A stretch of 64,000 nucleotides of DNA, taken from positions 64,385,501 to 64,449,500 of the forward strand of contig BSBM01000361.1 in assembly GCA_027924585.1 (NCBI GenBank). Direction: 5' to 3'. Numbering within the stretch: the first letter of the stretch is position 1; every line of letters begins with the position of its first letter. Under the pieces are notes generated by a model. It saw only the letters and a program-made list of their open reading frames with translations. It did not search any database and was not told where the DNA came from. The stretch is from Larix kaempferi (lineage: Eukaryota > Streptophyta > Pinopsida > Pinales > Pinaceae). Below, in pieces: positions 1-12,200 of the stretch. Position numbers and translations under genes: made by a program.

Positions 1-2718
1 AATAAAGCAAATGAGCATGTGATGAATGACTTGGCTTTTCATTCTAAGAGGTGAGCGAATGTATTCATTAGTTAAAGCGTCACTTTGGATTCATTTTAGA
101 AGTAAAAGTTGGAGTATCCAATTAAGATATGCGCTCTCTCTCACATGGGCGTCATCTCAACATGGCGTTTGGGCATTTGATGTGATACAAACAAGGTAGG
201 GATGTGCCTACCTCTCTTGAGGTGGCGCAATCCCTTTGGGATTGGCTTCCAATCAAGCCATAATCAACTCCCATCACTCCGTGTTAACTATCCCTCATCA
301 CATGTGCACCCCTCTCTTAGATTAGCGCCCCCTCTTTTTGTAATTTCTATATAAGGCAACCACTTCTCCATTGTTAAAGATGGAAAATGGTGGAACCTCT
401 GCTTTGATGTATAATTTCACTGTTAAATCTGTTGATGAATAAAAAGCTTTGGAGGTCTATCACGGTGTCTTTGGCCCAAGTTTGATGATCATTGTCTTGT
501 GTGTTTTCTGAGGTAACTGTAGAGTTTCTTTTGCATTTGCTTTACTTGTCAGTTATTAACCTTGGAAGGATTAGTATTAATCGATAGGGGTGAGTAAAGA
601 AGTTTATTTTCTCATTTAAAATACTTATGTTTAAGATAGGGAATTTGCATGCTTAAAAGTTTTTATGTATGCCCTTATCATCTTCGATTTAAGTTTTACT
701 AATGGATTTGACAAGTTGTTTGGCAATTGTAAGGGTTTCTTTTACAGGTGCTTCAATTTGGATTTATGGAGGAACTAGTTTGCTTGCTTCATTCTCCGAA
801 TTCTTTGTGAAGAGGACATAGTCTCTCTCAATGCCACCAGAACAACTCCATCGCCCAAGTTCAAAAGGGCTTTGGTTTTCTTCCTTTCTCCCTCTTCTTA
901 GTTTTAATGAAAAATCTCCTTGGTTACTTAAGCTTATTTCTTAGATCTGATTGATAAATAGGATTACATCATATTTCAGATCTGATTTATAAGTTTTACA
1001 TGCTTAGATCTAGATTGCTTCAAAAGATTGAAATTATTTATTTGAACTAGATCTAGCTTCAATTTTTTTTTCTTGTACAAGTCAATCATTGGTTGATCTA
1101 AAGGCTTGTTAGATTAGCTTCTATTTTGGGCATTATAAGATGATATCGAGCAAATTTAAAAATGTTTCATTGGCTTTCCCAAAAGGAAAGCCAAGATCCA
1201 CAAGAAAGATCCCTTTCTTGTGTTCATTTTTTGCATATACTTAGAAAAATTCTCGAATATTTTTTTTAATAAATTTTTTTGGTTGTCCAAAAACACTTTC
1301 AAAGTGTTTTTGGGCACTTTTCAGAACTAATAACTTGCTGGTTTTTAGCAGGTTGAAAGAAAAAGAGAGAGAAACTCAGGCGAATTTTCGAATTTTGGGC
1401 CATCCAGAGCACCCTGGGACCTCTCTTCTTCATAAAACTTGTTATTTTAAAGCATTGTAAGCTTAGTGATCCCATTTTACAAGGGATCAAAAGCATTTCT
1501 ATATTGTAATAAGTGAGTAAAAAGAAGATCAAGTGGGTTATCCAACACCCACACACCCCCATCCCCCCCGGGGGGATTCACAAATTTTTTATGGCATGAT
1601 TTTTTCTCACAAGTTTTATTTTCTGTTTAAACACAAACACACACACACAATAGACAGTATACTTTCAATTTTAAAACATCATAAATATTGTTTTAGTCGT
1701 TTCAATTTTTGCTTCAAAGTGATAAATTTGGCATTGCTTTCCCGAAGTATGCTCTCGCCGTCACATAAAGGGCTTTGCCTGAGTACGTGATCGGATGATC
1801 AGAAAAGAGACTCTTTGCATGTAGTAATTAGCGTAATTAGCATAACACTTTACTTCAGTTATTTACCTTTTGCAATCAAACGAAATAAACATTTAGTTTC
1901 AACTCAAAGTATGCTCTTTCCCCTTGCGGGCATTTGCCTGGCCCTCTGGGAAATCAGAAAGAGTTGTAACCACTCTTTAATTCTTCACATCTAAATAAAC
2001 AACTCATACTAATAAAATTAACTACCCTGAACATAGTGAAAATCCGACACTAAGAACTTAATTACTGTGTGGGGAAATTTCTTAGGAGAAGTGGAAACCA
2101 CTGGGAGGCGACCTCATGGCACAATTAGACTACACCCTTGTTGGTGTAGTGTTGAACACCGCCCTCGAGACTCCGTTCTAGTCCACACGTCTTCGTGAGG
2201 AGCCACCTTTAGTTAATTCCGGACATTACTCCTTGTACCTCACGGTATATCTGGAGCTCCCCTTTTCCCGTAATAAAATCTCATCTCATAATAAGCTAAA
2301 CTGATCAAGAAGCACTCACAAAACATTTACAATACAACAACACTTTATTTTTCGACTCCACTTTGGCATTGGTCTTATTTTACAATAATTCAATCTTTGA
2401 TTAAGATCCTATGTATTATTGCATATAACTATCTCATGCTGTTGATCTTAGTTTATATTTGCAAGTGAATCTTTGCTTTCAGTCAATTTATTTCAAAAAA
2501 CTCCTAAACAACTTACCCATCCAAAACTAAACCGCTTAATCAGCCTTAGTAACTCATAGGGACTACCCCCCTTGGCTTTGTTAGGAGTTCTGCCTAAACG
2601 GAGGAGTTGAGTGTTGAGTGACAGTATCTCAACTCGAAACTTGCCCCCAAGGAACGCACCCAAGCAGCTTGAAGATTTTTGCTGCGATAACCCCCGAGTG
2701 CGTGTTCCGGTGACAACA
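1..2718 (+). mobile_element. Long LTR (partial, left edge outside window), solo or 3' LTR
   Basis: This stretch matches, in inverse orientation, the solo LTR at 9229-12853. Shared blocks include a TATA element near 348-355, the region around 1745-1775 with GAGAGCATACTTCG on the minus strand, a hairpin at 2129-2150, and the end block carrying CTCCGTTTAGGC on the minus strand. It ends CCGGTGACAACA at 2718, a CA-type LTR end. The distance from TATA to right end is about 2.37 kb here, close to the other copy once its nested insert is removed. No primer binding site follows 2718, so it is a 3' or solo LTR rather than a 5' LTR. The upstream part of U3 lies outside the window. Confidence 0.6.
348..355 (+). 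promoter_or_regulatory. TATA box of the long LTR
   Basis: TATATAAG sits in a CT-rich context. The equivalent TATTTAAG element of the sister LTR is on the minus strand near 11796-11806, which supports a retroelement promoter at this place. Confidence 0.45.
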
Positions 2719-4792
2719 GATTCAAAATACTTTAAGACTTGGAGAATTCAACAATAGACAATTTTCAACCAATGAAGATGCATGAACAGCTATCCTCCTT
2801 AATTATGATAGTGCTTCAAATTCAATTTCCAGCCAACATACTAAGCTCATAAAGATGTAATAATACCCTTTATATTCTTGTCTCACCACATAAAGTCAAA
2901 TTCTGAAATATGAAGTAAAAGACAGCCTTCTATTAAGAAAAACAGCTCAGATACAAAACATAGTCACCTCTTATGCTGGAAAATAAACCCTAAACCCTAT
3001 AACAGCAGCAGAATTTTCAGCAAAGAAAAGAGGAAAATAAAATACAACAATGGCCTTACAAGAGATAATTGCAACCCTGAATATTTTCTTAATGATGCTC
3101 CAAACTTGCACAAGGTATCTTCACTTTCAGCCCAATGGTCTAGGGTTTTCTCCACAATGAAAACACCTTGCAAGTGAGGGGGAGGCCTCTTTTTATAGGC
3201 TTTTCCTTGATAACTTTCCCATAGAGATTCTAGAAAGTTATGGATCCCTGTTCTCCTCAAGAGAATCCTCTAGAAGGTTATGGATCTCTCTTCAAAAAAT
3301 AGTAATAAAATATACATAAAAAGATCTAGAAGTCTCCTTGAACTAAGGCACTCCCTTTCTTAGTGCTAGATACATTGAACGAGAAACTTGTAGAGACATC
3401 ATGTATCTTCTTCTTACTTGTAGCACTAAGAGGGTTCTTTTAGAAACTTTTCAAAATAAAAATAGAAATCCCAAAGGTACTATTCTCTTCTAGACACTTC
3501 CATGTAGAGAGATCCTCTTGAAAATGTTTTCCTCTTGGTAAATGGGCTGCTTTAGATGCTTCTAGGTGGAATGCCCCTCAAAACTTGCCTTTCTTCCTTG
3601 CCACTTGTGAGCCATAACCTCAAAACCTCTTCAATATGTGGAGTTCTCCTTCCCTTGAACAATCAAAATATCATTAGAATGCCTTAAGAGGGGGTGCGCT
3701 CTAGGAATATGTGCAATTAATGAATTTAGGCCCTCATTAAGCCCCTTAGATCTAGGATGCCTTTCAATGATTGCCGTTTCTTACCAAATAAAGCAATGAC
3801 CCATGCTAAAACCTCTCTAGAAATGGAGCACTTCTTATATAATGGGCTCCTTGACCTTGAATCATGTGCTCATGTGCTAGGATGTCTTCTTCATGCCTCC
3901 AAATTTGCAACTATTGCCTCTGAGAGTGTGAAAATGCCTCAAAACTTAAATGTATTCTCACTGGAAGATTATGCATCAAAATATGTAGAAGGTTCCATTG
4001 AAGTCAATATCATCAACCCTAAGCATGAAACCATACTCCTCAAACTCCAGAAAAGACTTCCATTCATATTTAGGTGGTAACGGCATGAATCACACTGCTA
4101 TCTTTCTTAAATCATTGTGCCTGAATATCACATTAGGGTTTTTTCATCTGAATTTCATCTTCAGATAATATCTGCTAAGGTGTCCAAAAAAATTCTGAAA
4201 ATTTACTGTTTCACACTTTTGTTTTTTGACGTTTCACTCTTTCATTGTTTGAACCATGATTCTATTCTTTGTATTTGCATGGCTCTGTCTAAGCCCTAGG
4301 TAACTTGTCTCCTCTTTATATTCGATTGTTTTGTTGGGAGTGGCCGTTTGTAGCCTCTAGGTATGGCTGTGTGTGCTGGTGTTTGCGTTCTCTATCTGTT
4401 CTCTGTAGGATTAGGCGGTGTTTCCTCAGATTTCTGCTACTGTCGGGGCAATTCAAATTCCTGCTTCTGTTACTCTGGTACCTGTGCACGTTCTGGATTC
4501 ATGCCTTTTCTGCTTCTGTTAATTTGCTGCCTGTGCATATTATGGATTCGTTGTTTCCCTTTTTCTTTGGAACTTTTAACTCCTTATTTTCTAATGTTGC
4601 AAACTTAGGAATAAGTCCCTCGCAAATTTTCAAATTAAAGATAAAAGCCTGCCTTTTAAAATTTTAATTGGACTTTGTCTTTCTCCTTTTCTCTCTCCCT
4701 GAACACTAAGATTATTGTTCTTGAACACACTCTTTAATTTATTTCTTTAATCATTCTACATGCGGACTCCAAAAATTTAGAAAAGACCTTTC
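2719..4792. other. Unassigned DNA, probably internal remains of a minus-strand copia element
   Basis: No gene is recognisable. Open frames such as 3757-4080 (+) carry no motif I can name. The right part abuts the primer binding site of a minus-strand copia LTR, so it may be the decayed internal region of that element. An inverted repeat lies at 3359-3430: outer arms CTTAGTGCTA and TAGCACTAAG, inner arms GATACAT and ATGTATC. No coding signal for retroelement proteins survives. Confidence 0.35.
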
Positions 4793-4805
4793 AGCTCTGA
4801 TACCT
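4793..4805 (-). other. Primer binding site (initiator tRNA-Met)
   Basis: On the minus strand this reads AGGTATCAGAGCT, one base off the plant tRNA-iMet primer match TGGTATCAGAGC. It directly abuts the LTR end, which fixes the element's orientation as minus. Confidence 0.6.
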
Positions 4806-5058
4806 TGTTAAAGAACGAGTACACACAGAGGAGATGTAGAATACGATGTTTTATTAAAATAGAGTCATTTCATACATTTTGGTAGAACACATTAAAATTT
4901 CTTCATTAGGTGGTTGTGCTACCTACTTGACCTAGCTACTTTATATTAATGACACCTTGTTAATCTATAATGGTCACTTAATCTTAATGTGACATTCATT
5001 ACATAATAACCTTATTGGGCTCCTAGTATTATAATATTGGAGTTTTAATACTCCAACA
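4806..5058 (-). mobile_element. Ty1/copia-like 5' LTR, 253 bp
   Basis: Read on the minus strand the segment begins TGTTGGAGTATTAAAACTCC and ends TAACA, then is followed at once by a primer-site match. This gives a standard TG...CA LTR of about 253 bp. The internal part would run to lower coordinates, where no coding sequence is left, and I found no matching 3' LTR. It lies about 600 bp upstream of the NFU last exon, so if the NFU gene is intact this element sits in its last intron. Confidence 0.6.
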
Positions 5059-5655
5059 CAGGCCATAGTCTTTTGTTGATCGGAATGACCACTCTTGTAC
5101 ATAACACCATTAGATTTGTCTCTGTACATTTCACCAAGTCTTGAGTTCTGGGATTTTGCTGTCAAAACAGATTTGTTTTCCTTGCCATATTCCCTTTAAG
5201 CATTCTTTAAATGGCATGTTAGTGAACGTCATGTCATCGTAGTAAAACCATGGCACTGCAGGTTATAAGGAAACTAGACACTGAAACTATCTTTGACAGT
5301 TGAATGCATGATAGACTAATCCCTTTTCTGGTGTATTTTCTTGGAAGAAGTACCTGGTGAAAGAAATTGGACCAGAGGATTTATATTTTCAACACAGAGA
5401 ATTGCTCTATTTGCAATATGATGTTGAATTGTATTAGTGAACTCAATTTCAGTCTTAAGAGCATTCTGTTTCAGTTGATGACAAAATTGAAAGTGATTTT
5501 GCTAGTTAATGTGTGAATGGGAAGTTACTCTTTTTCTTTCTTCTTTTCCTTTTTGTATTGAAGCTACTTTTATTTGAAAGTAGAACATAAGATTTCTAGA
5601 AAAATGATTAATTGCTTCGAGAATCCATCCTCTGATTCATTATTTTGTGTTACAG

Positions 5656-5844
5656 ATTCTTGCAGAAATAAGGCCTTATCTGGCTGGTACAGGGGGAGGT
5701 GATCTTGAATTCGTTAAAATTGATGTTCCTGTTGTAAAGGTGAGGATCAGTGGACCTGCAGCTGAAGTTATGACTGTCCGTGTTGCTTTAACTCAGAAGT
5801 TACGAGAAAAAATACCTGCAATTGCAGCAGTCCAGCTATTGTAA
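5656..5844 (+). CDS. NFU: NifU-like (plastid NFU) scaffold protein, last coding exon
   Basis: The exon follows a splice acceptor (TGTTACAG at 5648-5655) and ends at TAA 5842-5844, encoding about 62 residues from [11 protein letters not shown] to AVQLL. The pattern EIRPYL, then [21 protein letters not shown], then [16 protein letters not shown] is the second, degenerate NifU C-terminal domain of plastid NFU1-3 proteins. These act as scaffolds that deliver iron-sulfur clusters in chloroplasts. As known for that domain, the CxxC pair of active NifU domains is absent (GPAAEV in its place). The preceding exon should end in a helix such as IEKVL, but I found none between the copia LTR at 4806 and here. 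Upstream exons are therefore beyond a long intron, or this is a gene remnant. The reading frame is clean. Confidence 0.75.
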   Translation: MLAEIRPYLAGTGGGDLEFVKIDVPVVKVRISGPAAEVMTVRVALTQKLREKIPAIAAVQLL

Positions 5845-8248
5845 GCCGGGCTTTCATCTTAACAATTCACATGGATACTAGAAGATATAAATTCAAGAGA
5901 TGGAAATATGAAAGAAACATCCATGTCTGCTATGTATAAAGTACTGTAAACCGATGTGTTTTTCTATGAGGTTCACCTTATATTGGCTGTAGCCATCTCA
6001 ATAAATTAGTTTAGTTTTGGATTCGTATTTTCCATCAGATACCATGAAGAGTTTGTTGTAACTTCAAAAAAAATTCTGACTTGATTACTCCTCAATTGGA
6101 AAGTATCTTGAAGAATTAATAATCAACCCATCGGTCAGTTAAATTCTCTTACAAGATATTTGGAAACTACCGTCCGAATGCTATTTCACTATCAGGTCGA
6201 GTCTAATTTATTTGGGTATTCAAATTCTAATATTGTTGTCTGCATTATCCTTGAAGTCATCATCCAAGTAGTTGATTTTTATATCAATTTGTCATCGAGA
6301 TACATATCAGCTTGATCTAGGCTAAAGCATTGGAGGCCATGACCATGACAGCATGTGCTATTGTTGTAGTGTTTGGTTTGTGGGCTGTATTGTACACGGG
6401 GACACCTTATATATATAAAACAATGTTACACTAGTTTTGAAATGCAGAAATGGAGGCAAACACGTGATTGGGTGTCCAGAATGGCTAAAACCTTCCCCAA
6501 AATTTCCAGGGAATTGCAGGTTGGCAATGGTAAATTTATAAAAAAACCAAGAATAAACTAAGGACAAAAATTAAAGAATTAGCTAAGAAAATCATCGAGA
6601 AAATAATTTTCATAGAGGAAACCATTAGTAATCTGACCACTACCCTACCAGTCAAAGATAAAAAATGAAGTATATCCATATTCTCTAGTCTAACAAAAGC
6701 AATGATTAACAAACAAAAGCTTAGGTGTCAATGACGGCTGCAGCTGTACCTACATAATAACAATGTTTAAAAAATATAAGGGTTTGCCTTTCAAGTTTCA
6801 TGCCAAGATGGGCCCTTTGAGGCTTGTTACAACAAATACTAACACCCAAGGTGGAAAAATCTCAACCACCAAGGTGAAAGTTTAAGTTGAACATAGGAAG
6901 GCTGTCCACTATCACTTGGCATCTCTTCCTTTCACTTTAGGTTAGCTCTTCTCTAGGTAAAGGGAGGCTTCCCTAAGGTAAGTTCAAGTCTAAGGTTTAA
7001 GGTCTGAAATGTACTGTTTTGGACTTTAATTAAATTTGTTTTGTGATCTGGTTTAGGTGTTTTGAGCAAAGTAAATTTCAGGTTTACAAACCAGCGTGTA
7101 AGTCTAGTATAGGTGAGCATGTGTGAAGCTATCTAGACTTGCTACAAATTTGATTTAGGTGATATTATGATTGGGTGTAATATTCATATTTGCATAAAGG
7201 TAATGATTGAACAAGTTTATGATGTGAAAATGAAAATCTATATACTCAAATGCAATTTGAAATTTAAAATTTCTGAATCAAATTAATTACTGAAAATTGC
7301 AAAAGATTCAAAACAGAAATTTAAATTTAAATTACAGAATGCAGAAATTTAAAATTGTCTAGATTATGATCCAAAATGAGATTCCTGGTCAACTATGCAA
7401 TTCTGGAAATGAAATTTCTGAAACAAATAAAAATGCAAAAATTGTAGAAAATTCAAATAAGAAATTTACATATAATTTCTACATTGCAAAAAGTTTGAAA
7501 AAATGCTGAAAAATTATATTTTGGACGGTAAGAAATGTATACCAATGCCTAGATGTTTCCTGTAGCTGATGGAGTCAATCAATTTTCATGCAAGAGGGCG
7601 TAATTTCATTGATTTCCTAGGATTAATAGGTTGCCTAAATGCATGCTACATTAATCCTATTTCTCCATTGATCTTCAAGATGTAATAAATAGACTGCGTA
7701 AGTGCCTAAGATGATATGACATGGATATCAAGATGTAATAAATAGATCTCTCTCCAATGAGGTCAGGTCTCTCTACAAGGCAATCTTGAAAAATGTGCAA
7801 TGGATCTCCTCCAAAACTAGTTCGAATTAGTTCATAGTCACTTCAAAGTTCAACAAAGTGAAAGATGTGAACAGGGTTCATTCCAAGGTCCAAGTGGACT
7901 TGCTAGTGTAGTAGACCACCTACTAGCTTAGAAATATGTGCTAAAGAGTCAAGGTGTGTGTAGAGGCCTACAAAGTTGTACTTGTTAGACTTCTGGGTTA
8001 TTTCAAAAGTGTTTACACCATGTTTGGGGTGTTTCATGAGATTTGGGGAACATGGTGTATGTTCAGCATCTAGATGGATTGAGATGGATTGTAGCATGAG
8101 AGATGGTCCGTGATGGATATGCACACTTGTGATAGCTTGCTCAGTGGATGCTAGATCTCATATGATCGCTTGCTTAGTTTTCTTCTCTAGGGCAGTGGAG
8201 ATCTCTTGCCTGGATGGTGGACGCATTGCATGTTGGCCACATGGAGGA
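5845..8248. other. NFU 3' flank and AT-rich intergenic DNA
   Basis: After the NFU 3' UTR, roughly 5845-6030, I see no gene or element end. The part near 7200-7510 is very A-rich. The last several hundred bases probably belong to the same old element as block X, but the second copy of X does not extend this far left, so this cannot be tested within the window. Confidence 0.4.
6000..6005 (+). terminator. AATAAA polyadenylation signal of the NFU gene
   Basis: AATAAA lies about 155 bp after the NFU stop codon, a normal plant 3' UTR distance. It suggests the gene's own 3' end is retained. Confidence 0.45.
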
Positions 8249-9089
8249 TTCCCTTGGTGTGAGAATGCCCTACAAGATATGAGGACTATTGTGCATTGTG
8301 GGGGAGGGCTACAAGCCTTATATGGCATTTGGTAGCTTGGTTTGTTGTTTGGAGGATTGAAGATGGCTTTGGGACACTTGGGGATTTGATAGTGTTTTTG
8401 CAAAGGGTAGCTGCACCAGTGGAGTACTTGGATTTGGAGGATCGATGGAGTTCATTGAGGCTTGAGATGGAGTGATGTGGACTTTCCGTGTATAGCTACA
8501 TCAACTTAGGTCACTATTGTGCATGACATCATCATTGGAGCTTGACACTTGTAGTCTAGGAGTGGAGTGCTTCACTTGTGTGTGACTTACTTATGTTTAG
8601 TAGGCTTGCTTGTAAGGCTTATGTTGACTTGTGTTATATTGTTGGCCTCTCGTACCTCATATAAATACAAGGATATAGTCTTTCCAAATAAGACATCATA
8701 TCACACATTCATTTGTATCTCTTCTTTGGAGTGCTCCCTTAGCGATGTGCTAGGGTTCATGAAGAAACCCTAGTGAAGCATATGATGAGGTGGACGATTT
8801 CTCTCTCTTGAGATTCTTCTTTGTACATTTGATCTCTCTCTTGGGCGTTAGGATTTCTTGGTCTCTTGGAGCATCTTGGATTTTAGGGTTAGGGTTTCAT
8901 CCCATGGAGGCTAGAAATTAGGGTTTGGAAACTCTTGAATGTATTTGGGGAAAATGAGGACATCTTGCCTTAGAGATAGTGTTAAAGGGATTCTTGTAGT
9001 TGGAGCAGCTATGGTTTGTTAACTAACCTTGGCTAGGGCATCCTAGCCTTGAGAGGAGGCTATGGTATGCATGCACTTCATTCATTGAG

Positions 9090-9122
9090 CACACACACTC
9101 ACACACACACACACACACACAT
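9090..9122. repeat. (CA)n microsatellite
   Basis: A CA run with one CT interruption. The partner run in block Y at 29370-29392 is shorter and uninterrupted, as expected for independent slippage since the duplication. Confidence 0.85.
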
Positions 9123-9228
9123 ATGAAATTTCTAGCTATCCACATATTGTGTATATTTTTGGGATGATTTTTTCCAACTCTTAATTGTCTTGTTGATTTG
9201 ACACGCTTAGAGAAACTGTTAAGGGACT

Positions 9229-12200
9229 TGTTGCTGCCGGATTACACACCGTCTTTGTCGCAGCAGAAATCTATGCTGCCGCTCGGTGTGCCCTTGGTGG
9301 CAAGTCTCGAGTCAAGTATGTCACTTAGTTCTTGACTCCTCCGTTTAGGCAAAATCCCCAACGAAAGCCTGTAACGAACATAAATAAATAAATAATTAAA
9401 CTATTAACTATTTAATTATTTAATTATTTCTTTATTTATGTTCGTTACATTATGTAACACTGTATCCATGTGTTATGGGGAATCCGTATCCGGATAAAGA
9501 AGAGATCCATCTTCATAAATAATACATATTGAATAATAATAGAATGTGATGATAATGTAAGAGATGATTATTACATAGGTTTGGTCGCCTTTAAATATGG
9601 CTAGACCTTTAAGACGAGAAGACACGTCTTTTCCTAACTATTAAACTATTAACTATTTAATTATTTAATTATTTCTTTATTTATGTTCGTTACAAAGCCA
9701 AGGAGGGTAGTCCCTATGGAAAGTTACTAAGGTTGTTAGGGTCTTCCAGTTAAATGATGGGTTGTTTATTAATATTTTTGGGAGTTTTGTGTTTTAAAAG
9801 TTTCAAGATGTAATTGCAACAAGAGTTTAGAAAAAGATTTCACCAGCATAAGTTCAAGATATCATTGTAATTTATAAAGATGCACGATAACTTGATATTG
9901 ATAATAAGCAAATGAATAGTGCAAGGACCGGTGCCTTATGGAGTCAAACACAATGTGAAATTGATAATGCTAGAAAAGAAAATGTTGTGCAATTGTCTCT
10001 TGGTTGATTTTAGATTATTAAAATGAATCTTTATTAGGAAAAATGGGAACTCTCGAGATACCGTAAGGTACAGAGAGGAATGTCCGACAATCTAGAAATT
10101 GGTGGCTCCGTACAAAGACATGTTGGTTGCCAAAGCCTTGAGCGCGTGTTCAACACTACACCAACAAGGATGTAGTCTAACGGTGCCCCAAGGGTAGAGT
10201 ACATTGATCCAGCACCCCCAGGCAGAATTTTCCCACAAAAAATCTAGTTTCGAAGTGTCGGATTTTCACTATCTTGTGGGTTGTTAATTTGATTTGGTGA
10301 CTGATTAAGTTAAATGTGAAAAGTTAAAGAGTGCTTCCAACTACTTTTGGTATCCCACAACTCAGACATATTGCTGGTGGGTAGAGCATACGCAGTGTAG
10401 GCAAATGATTTATTTCAATTTGAAGCAAGTAACCATTGACCCTCCGCCAGAGAGCGCTCTTGACTTGATTTTCAACTAAGTTCAAGAGACTTATGAAATT
10501 GAAAGACAAAACTTTTAAATGAAAAGATATTGATGGCTAATCTTATGCGTCACTTTTCTGATCAACCTCCACTAATCAAAATTTTTTTCCTTTGGGTGAA
10601 GGTGAGAGCATACTTCGTGGCGACGAAGATGGTTTTATTTCTACTCCACTTTTGCAAAATGGAAATGATTAAATTTCAAAATATAACTGAAAGTATACAC
10701 CCTGCAATTCAATAATCAGTGTTTGAATGTGTGTGGTTAGAAAAATGCAATCTCACGAAATTTGACAAAATACACAAATCCCCCCAGGGGGATGGAATGT
10801 GGGTGCTGGTTACCCCACTGCTCTCGTTTAATGATTTTACAATTTATGCTAAAATAAAACTGTCTCTTAGTCCTTTTAGACTTGGATCTAAGGGCTTACA
10901 AGCTGAAATTTTGAAACAATGCTAAAGTGGGTCCCTTAGAAGGTGTTTTTGGCAAGTTTTAGCGAAATTTCGCCAGAGCTTCCTCCTCTTTTTTTTTGGA
11001 CCTGCTAAAAAGCAGCAAGTAAACTACTTAGAATATGATGACAAACACAATAGAAAAATAAAAAAATTGAAAAATTTTGTACTTAGAAAAGTTTCAAATT
11101 TTTTTCTAAGTATAGAAAATTCCAAATCTAGCTTAGATCTAATGCAAAATGGACTTTTTAAAAGCTTAGATCTTCTCTAGAATGTGATTTCTAAGTACGG
11201 TAGATCTGAAAATATTTGCAAGAAATGTATGGATCTACAACTCAAATACTTAGAAAATAACAAAAAAGAGAAAGGGAAGAATGCACATTTGAATTTGAAG
11301 TTGATGGATGAACTCTTCAAGCCCAAGCTTGATCCTTGTGAAACCTTGGAAAAATCCCTGAAATACAAGATTAGTTTGTGTTGAAGAGGAGAGAAGAGAC
11401 AAATTAGTTCAAAGCCCTCTTCAAGCTTGTGATCTACAAAAACCTTAAACAAACCCTTGCATACAAATGAGTAAGATCTAGTGTGCTTGGTAAAGAAAAA
11501 TTCAAAGAGCCTAAATACAAACTAGTATAGTTGGCTACTTCTAGTCTTTCAAAACAATACACAAATAAGCAAGTTAAAACTGAAGTGCTTATTCTATGAA
11601 CATTCAAGCTAGATCTCCAATCATATATAAACAAAAGAGAACTAGATTAGAGCAATATCACCTCAAATACTTGCATGCATCCAAAAAATGTACACCCATG
11701 GACCTCCAAATCCTTTCACTTGCATTAAAATATTATCACTAGTACAATGAGCAGAGGTTTCTTGCATCCATAGGAATAATGGAGCAAGAGCCTTGCTTAA
11801 ATAGAAGCTCCTACGAGCAAATTCGAATTTGTGAGGTAGAGGAGAGTTAGGGATTGAATATGCCACATGTGGGATCAAATCCCATGATAGGAGGAGAGGT
11901 GGGAGTTTTATTGAATGAGGGAGTGGCCACCTAAGGGAGGCGCCCTCCTTCCCATCCTTGGAAACTCCACCATCCATAAAATGAATGCCACCCAAGCAAA
12001 AACATCTCTCTTCAGAGGGAATGCGCAAGCCTCAAGGAAGACAACTCATGGGGGTGTATTCAATGCCCAATCCTCTCCAAATTTGGTTGGTAAATCACTT
12101 TAATGACTATGCCAACTCATTCCGTCCAACTCCCTAGACCACCCACCTTTTATTTAGGAGTTTGGATTCTTTCCAAATTTATTATTTTTGAATTAAATAA

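Noticed and set aside
2986-2999. CCCTAAACCCTA resembling a telomere repeat
   Set aside because: Only about two units, with no array; the single TAGGGTTAGGGTTT stretches in blocks X and Y are equally short.
4305-4667. 120-codon frame rich in Phe, Leu and Cys as a membrane protein
   Set aside because: T-rich DNA gives such frames by chance; two overlapping frames have the same look and neither has a family motif.
11663-12028. 121-codon open frame on the minus strand
   Set aside because: It lies in the U3 part of a solo LTR, has no known motif, and has no counterpart in the sister LTR.
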